From NCBI GenBank assembly GCA_009649835.1, contig PYCK01000158.1, positions 4,674 to 12,083 of the forward strand: DNA of 7,410 nucleotides, written 5' to 3'. Numbering within the stretch: position 1 is the first letter of the stretch; every line of letters starts with the position of its first letter. The position numbers and the translations under genes are program-made. The DNA comes from Candidatus Methanocomedens sp. Lineage in GTDB: Archaea; Halobacteriota; Methanosarcinia; Methanosarcinales; Methanocomedenaceae. Of the stretch, positions 6,268 to 7,410 are shown piece by piece. The notes beneath the pieces are model-generated. The model was not told the DNA's origin, searched no databases, and saw only the letters and a program-made list of their open reading frames with translations.

Positions 6268-6297
6268 GGCGACTGAATAAGTAGAGGTCAGTTATAG

Positions 6298-7026
6298 ATG
6301 TTAGACAAATTTCGTGAAGCAATTAGTCTTCTCAGATCAAATATTAGGTTATTTAGTCTCATCATTCTTACCATTTGGCTACCTGGTAATATTATAATCA
6401 ATTACCTTGACTATTATGTGTTCTATGGGGAGGACTTTGTCGACTTGACGAGAGTTAGTATGTCGATAGAAGGAATATTTGGTCCGATTTATATAGGGGC
6501 TTTGATTTATGCACTATCCAGATTGAAACAATATCAGGTGGTTACTTATACTGAAGCGATCACTACAGGATTTCGTAATTGGGGTAGACTTTGGTGGGCT
6601 CAGTTTGTTGCTGGACTTATCATCACATTAGGGTTCATCGCACTGATAGTCCCTGGGATAGTTCTTACCATTCGATATATGCTGATTGATTCCGTTGTTA
6701 TACTTGAAGGTGCTGACGCCTCCGAATCAAGGAAACGTAGTAGTGAGCTTACCGCGGGTAAGGGGTGGCAGATTTTTGGGGCATACGTTTTATTCCTTTT
6801 TGTTATCACAATTTTCTCTTTCATAGTCTATGTACCAGTGGGTGTTATGATAGAGTTAGGTTTCATAGAGCAATTGAGTAGTATGATTATCTGTATTGTT
6901 ATAGACTGTGTCTTAGACATAATCTATGCTATCATAATAATAGTAATGTTTTTATTCTATTGGGAATCGAAGGATGATGGGCAACAGGATGATGATGAGT
7001 TACAACTTCGTACAACACCCGATTGA
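6298..7026 (+). CDS. Multi-pass membrane protein, GlpQ-membrane-domain/YciC-like
   Basis: The 242-aa integral membrane protein has about five to six hydrophobic segments, near residues 18-37, 57-74, 99-120, 121-136, 157-181 and 193-221. An acidic soluble tail follows (DDGQQDDDELQ at 227-237). The stretch LIVPGIVLTIRYMLID, then VVILEG and SRKRSSELTAGKGW, is the recognisable core of a family of membrane proteins related to the glycerophosphodiester phosphodiesterase membrane domain and to YciC/UPF0259, in which PGI, an E-G and a Ser-x-x-Leu-x-x-G-x-W motif recur. No catalytic domain is attached and the function is unknown. GAGGT at 6284-6288 supports the ATG, and it lies in the sequence immediately 3' of the intron, so the insertion has pushed this gene away from whatever promoter preceded it. 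Confidence 0.8.
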   Translation: MLDKFREAISLLRSNIRLFSLIILTIWLPGNIIINYLDYYVFYGEDFVDLTRVSMSIEGIFGPIYIGALIYALSRLKQYQVVTYTEAITTGFRNWGRLWWAQFVAGLIITLGFIALIVPGIVLTIRYMLIDSVVILEGADASESRKRSSELTAGKGWQIFGAYVLFLFVITIFSFIVYVPVGVMIELGFIEQLSSMIICIVIDCVLDIIYAIIIIVMFLFYWESKDDGQQDDDELQLRTTPD

Positions 7027-7040
7027 TTTCTTTTGTCTTT
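7027..7040 (+). terminator. T-rich terminator after the membrane protein gene
   Basis: The bases directly after the stop codon are TTTCTTTTGTCTTT, a T-rich run of the kind that ends transcription in archaea without needing a hairpin. The position supports it. Strength cannot be judged from sequence alone. Confidence 0.45.
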
Positions 7041-7058
7041 CGGTGTCCATCTCAACTG

Positions 7059-7332
7059 AATCGCTCTGCTCAATAGCCGGACAAAAATCATGTCCCGCCG
7101 CGGGTTAAAATCCCCCCGTCCGGGTCTGCTCCCGGATGAAGAGAACGGGAAGTGCGGCATCGTGAGGTGCTGTGCGGAGTTCCCTAGTATCGGCAGCCAC
7201 AGCCCAAAGCGCAAGCGAACCAGAGGTGGCCTTAGCGATTGGCGACACTCCCAGTCACAGTGGAAGCCTGAGCAGAATATAATCGCTGGGGTGGTTATCG
7301 TTGGGATGGTTGCGAAAATCCTGCGGATTTTC
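7059..7332 (+). ncRNA. Candidate structured RNA, unknown family
   Basis: No recognisable gene lies here, but complementary words are dense. CCGGAC (7077-7082) pairs with GTCCGG (7118-7123), while TCCGGG (7119-7124) alternatively pairs with CCCGGA (7131-7136). CCCG/CGGG forms a tiny hairpin at 7094-7104. GGGAA (7147-7151) pairs with TTCCC (7180-7184), and GCCAC (7197-7201) pairs with GTGGC (7226-7230), enclosing GCGCAAGC. AGCGATT (7234-7240) pairs with AATCGCT at 7281-7287 or with its copy at 7059-7065. TCTGCTC (7065-7071, repeated 7125-7131) pairs with GAGCAGA (7270-7276). The stretch is GC-richer than the membrane gene before it. I do not recognise RNase P, SRP, a tRNA or a known riboswitch. 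The strand is assumed. It could instead be the end of a mobile element. Confidence 0.35.
7314..7332 (+). terminator. Perfect 8-bp hairpin, possible terminator
   Basis: GAAAATCC (7314-7321) and GGATTTTC (7325-7332) form a perfect 8-bp stem with the three-base loop TGC. The 3' arm carries TTTT, so it could end a transcript on the + strand. The symmetric A-run would allow the same on the - strand. It closes the structured stretch that starts near 7059. There is no further T-run after the stem, so it may be only a structural element. Confidence 0.35.
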
Positions 7333-7410
7333 TAAGCCTCCACTCCTTCGAAGTGTCGGTTGCGAATGCTCTTTTGTGTGACCGAGGGAGACAAATTTAG
7401 CGTTTACATC
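7333..7410. other. Window end, no gene seen
   Basis: Nothing coding is supported in these 78 bases. The word GGTTGCGAA occurs at 7368-7376 and also just before the hairpin at 7308-7316. CACT and AGTG around TTCG at 7351-7365 could make a weak hairpin. Any feature crossing the end of the window cannot be judged. Confidence 0.3.

Larger units (their letters stand above)
4167..6273 (+). mobile_element. Group II intron with internal reverse transcriptase
   Basis: The element is a self-splicing ribozyme and retroelement of about 2.1 kb. The 5' end is placed at GTGTAG (4167) because the six bases before it, GCCGGG (IBS1, 4161-4166), are perfectly complementary to CCCGGC at 4377-4382 (EBS1), and the match extends one base further. 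GUG near the 5' end can also pair with CAC at 4406-4408 to close domain I. A later stem pairs CCTATAC (4438-4444) with GTATAGG (4493-4499). The maturase ORF fills domain IV, followed by domain V (6196-6229) and domain VI (about 6233-6267). The 3' boundary is uncertain: GAC at 6271-6273 resembles the usual AY ending, but 6270 is possible. The whole element is AT-richer than the operon upstream, in keeping with horizontal arrival. It sits between genes, so splicing is not needed for either neighbour. Confidence 0.88.

Noticed and set aside
7100..7117. tRNA T-arm-like sequence GGGTTAAAATCCC
   Set aside because: The loop reads TTAAAAT, not TTC-purine-A, the stem has a mismatch, and no acceptor, D or anticodon arms can be placed around it.
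7090..7335. 81-aa ORF over the structured 3' region
   Set aside because: The product is rich in Arg, Pro, Ser and Cys without a recognisable domain, has no ribosome binding site, and overlaps dense inverted repeats. Non-coding structure is the better reading.
1..7410. CRISPR array or insertion sequence with terminal inverted repeats
   Set aside because: No regularly spaced direct repeats and no transposase were seen. The only mobile element supported is the group II intron.

Overview
The window looks like a chromosomal segment of a euryarchaeon, most likely a relative of the Methanosarcinales or of ANME-2/Methanoperedens. The reasons are an archaeal BRE/TATA promoter before the first gene, GGTGA- and GGAGG-type ribosome binding sites, a PGF-CTERM-like C-terminal sorting signal, and an IscS-like protein with Asp in place of the PLP-binding lysine, as described for Archaeoglobus fulgidus IscS. 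The lineage is inferred from gene content only. All recognised genes lie on the + strand.

Bases 41-4014 form a tight operon for sulfur handling and Fe-S assembly. In order it encodes a 40-aa desulforedoxin-type iron protein, a carboxymuconolactone decarboxylase (AhpD-like) family protein with a CxxC, a broken small secreted protein (signal peptide and PGF-CTERM anchor in two frames), TusA, a DsrE-family protein, an IscS/NifS-like protein without the PLP lysine, and an unusual fusion of an IscU scaffold to a thioredoxin-reductase-like flavoprotein that has lost its CxxC. Genes overlap or are separated by short gaps, and most have a clear ribosome binding site. The likely theme is persulfide or sulfide relay (TusA, DsrE) onto the IscU scaffold, with the flavoprotein domain supplying or gating electrons. 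The substitutions in IscS and the flavoprotein suggest chemistry that differs from the textbook ISC route.

Bases 4015-4166 are non-coding sequence with several small inverted repeats. A visibly AT-richer group II intron follows (about 4167-6273). Its 5' end is supported by a GTG start and by perfect IBS1/EBS1 complementarity. Its 3' end is marked by a well-formed domain V and a domain VI. It encodes an intact 519-aa reverse transcriptase/maturase that appears to lack an HNH endonuclease domain.

A multi-pass membrane protein of the GlpQ-membrane-domain/YciC-like type (6298-7026) lies directly downstream of the intron. The last 380 bases hold no convincing gene. Bases about 7059-7332 are instead packed with inverted repeats, some mutually exclusive, and may be an unidentified structured RNA.
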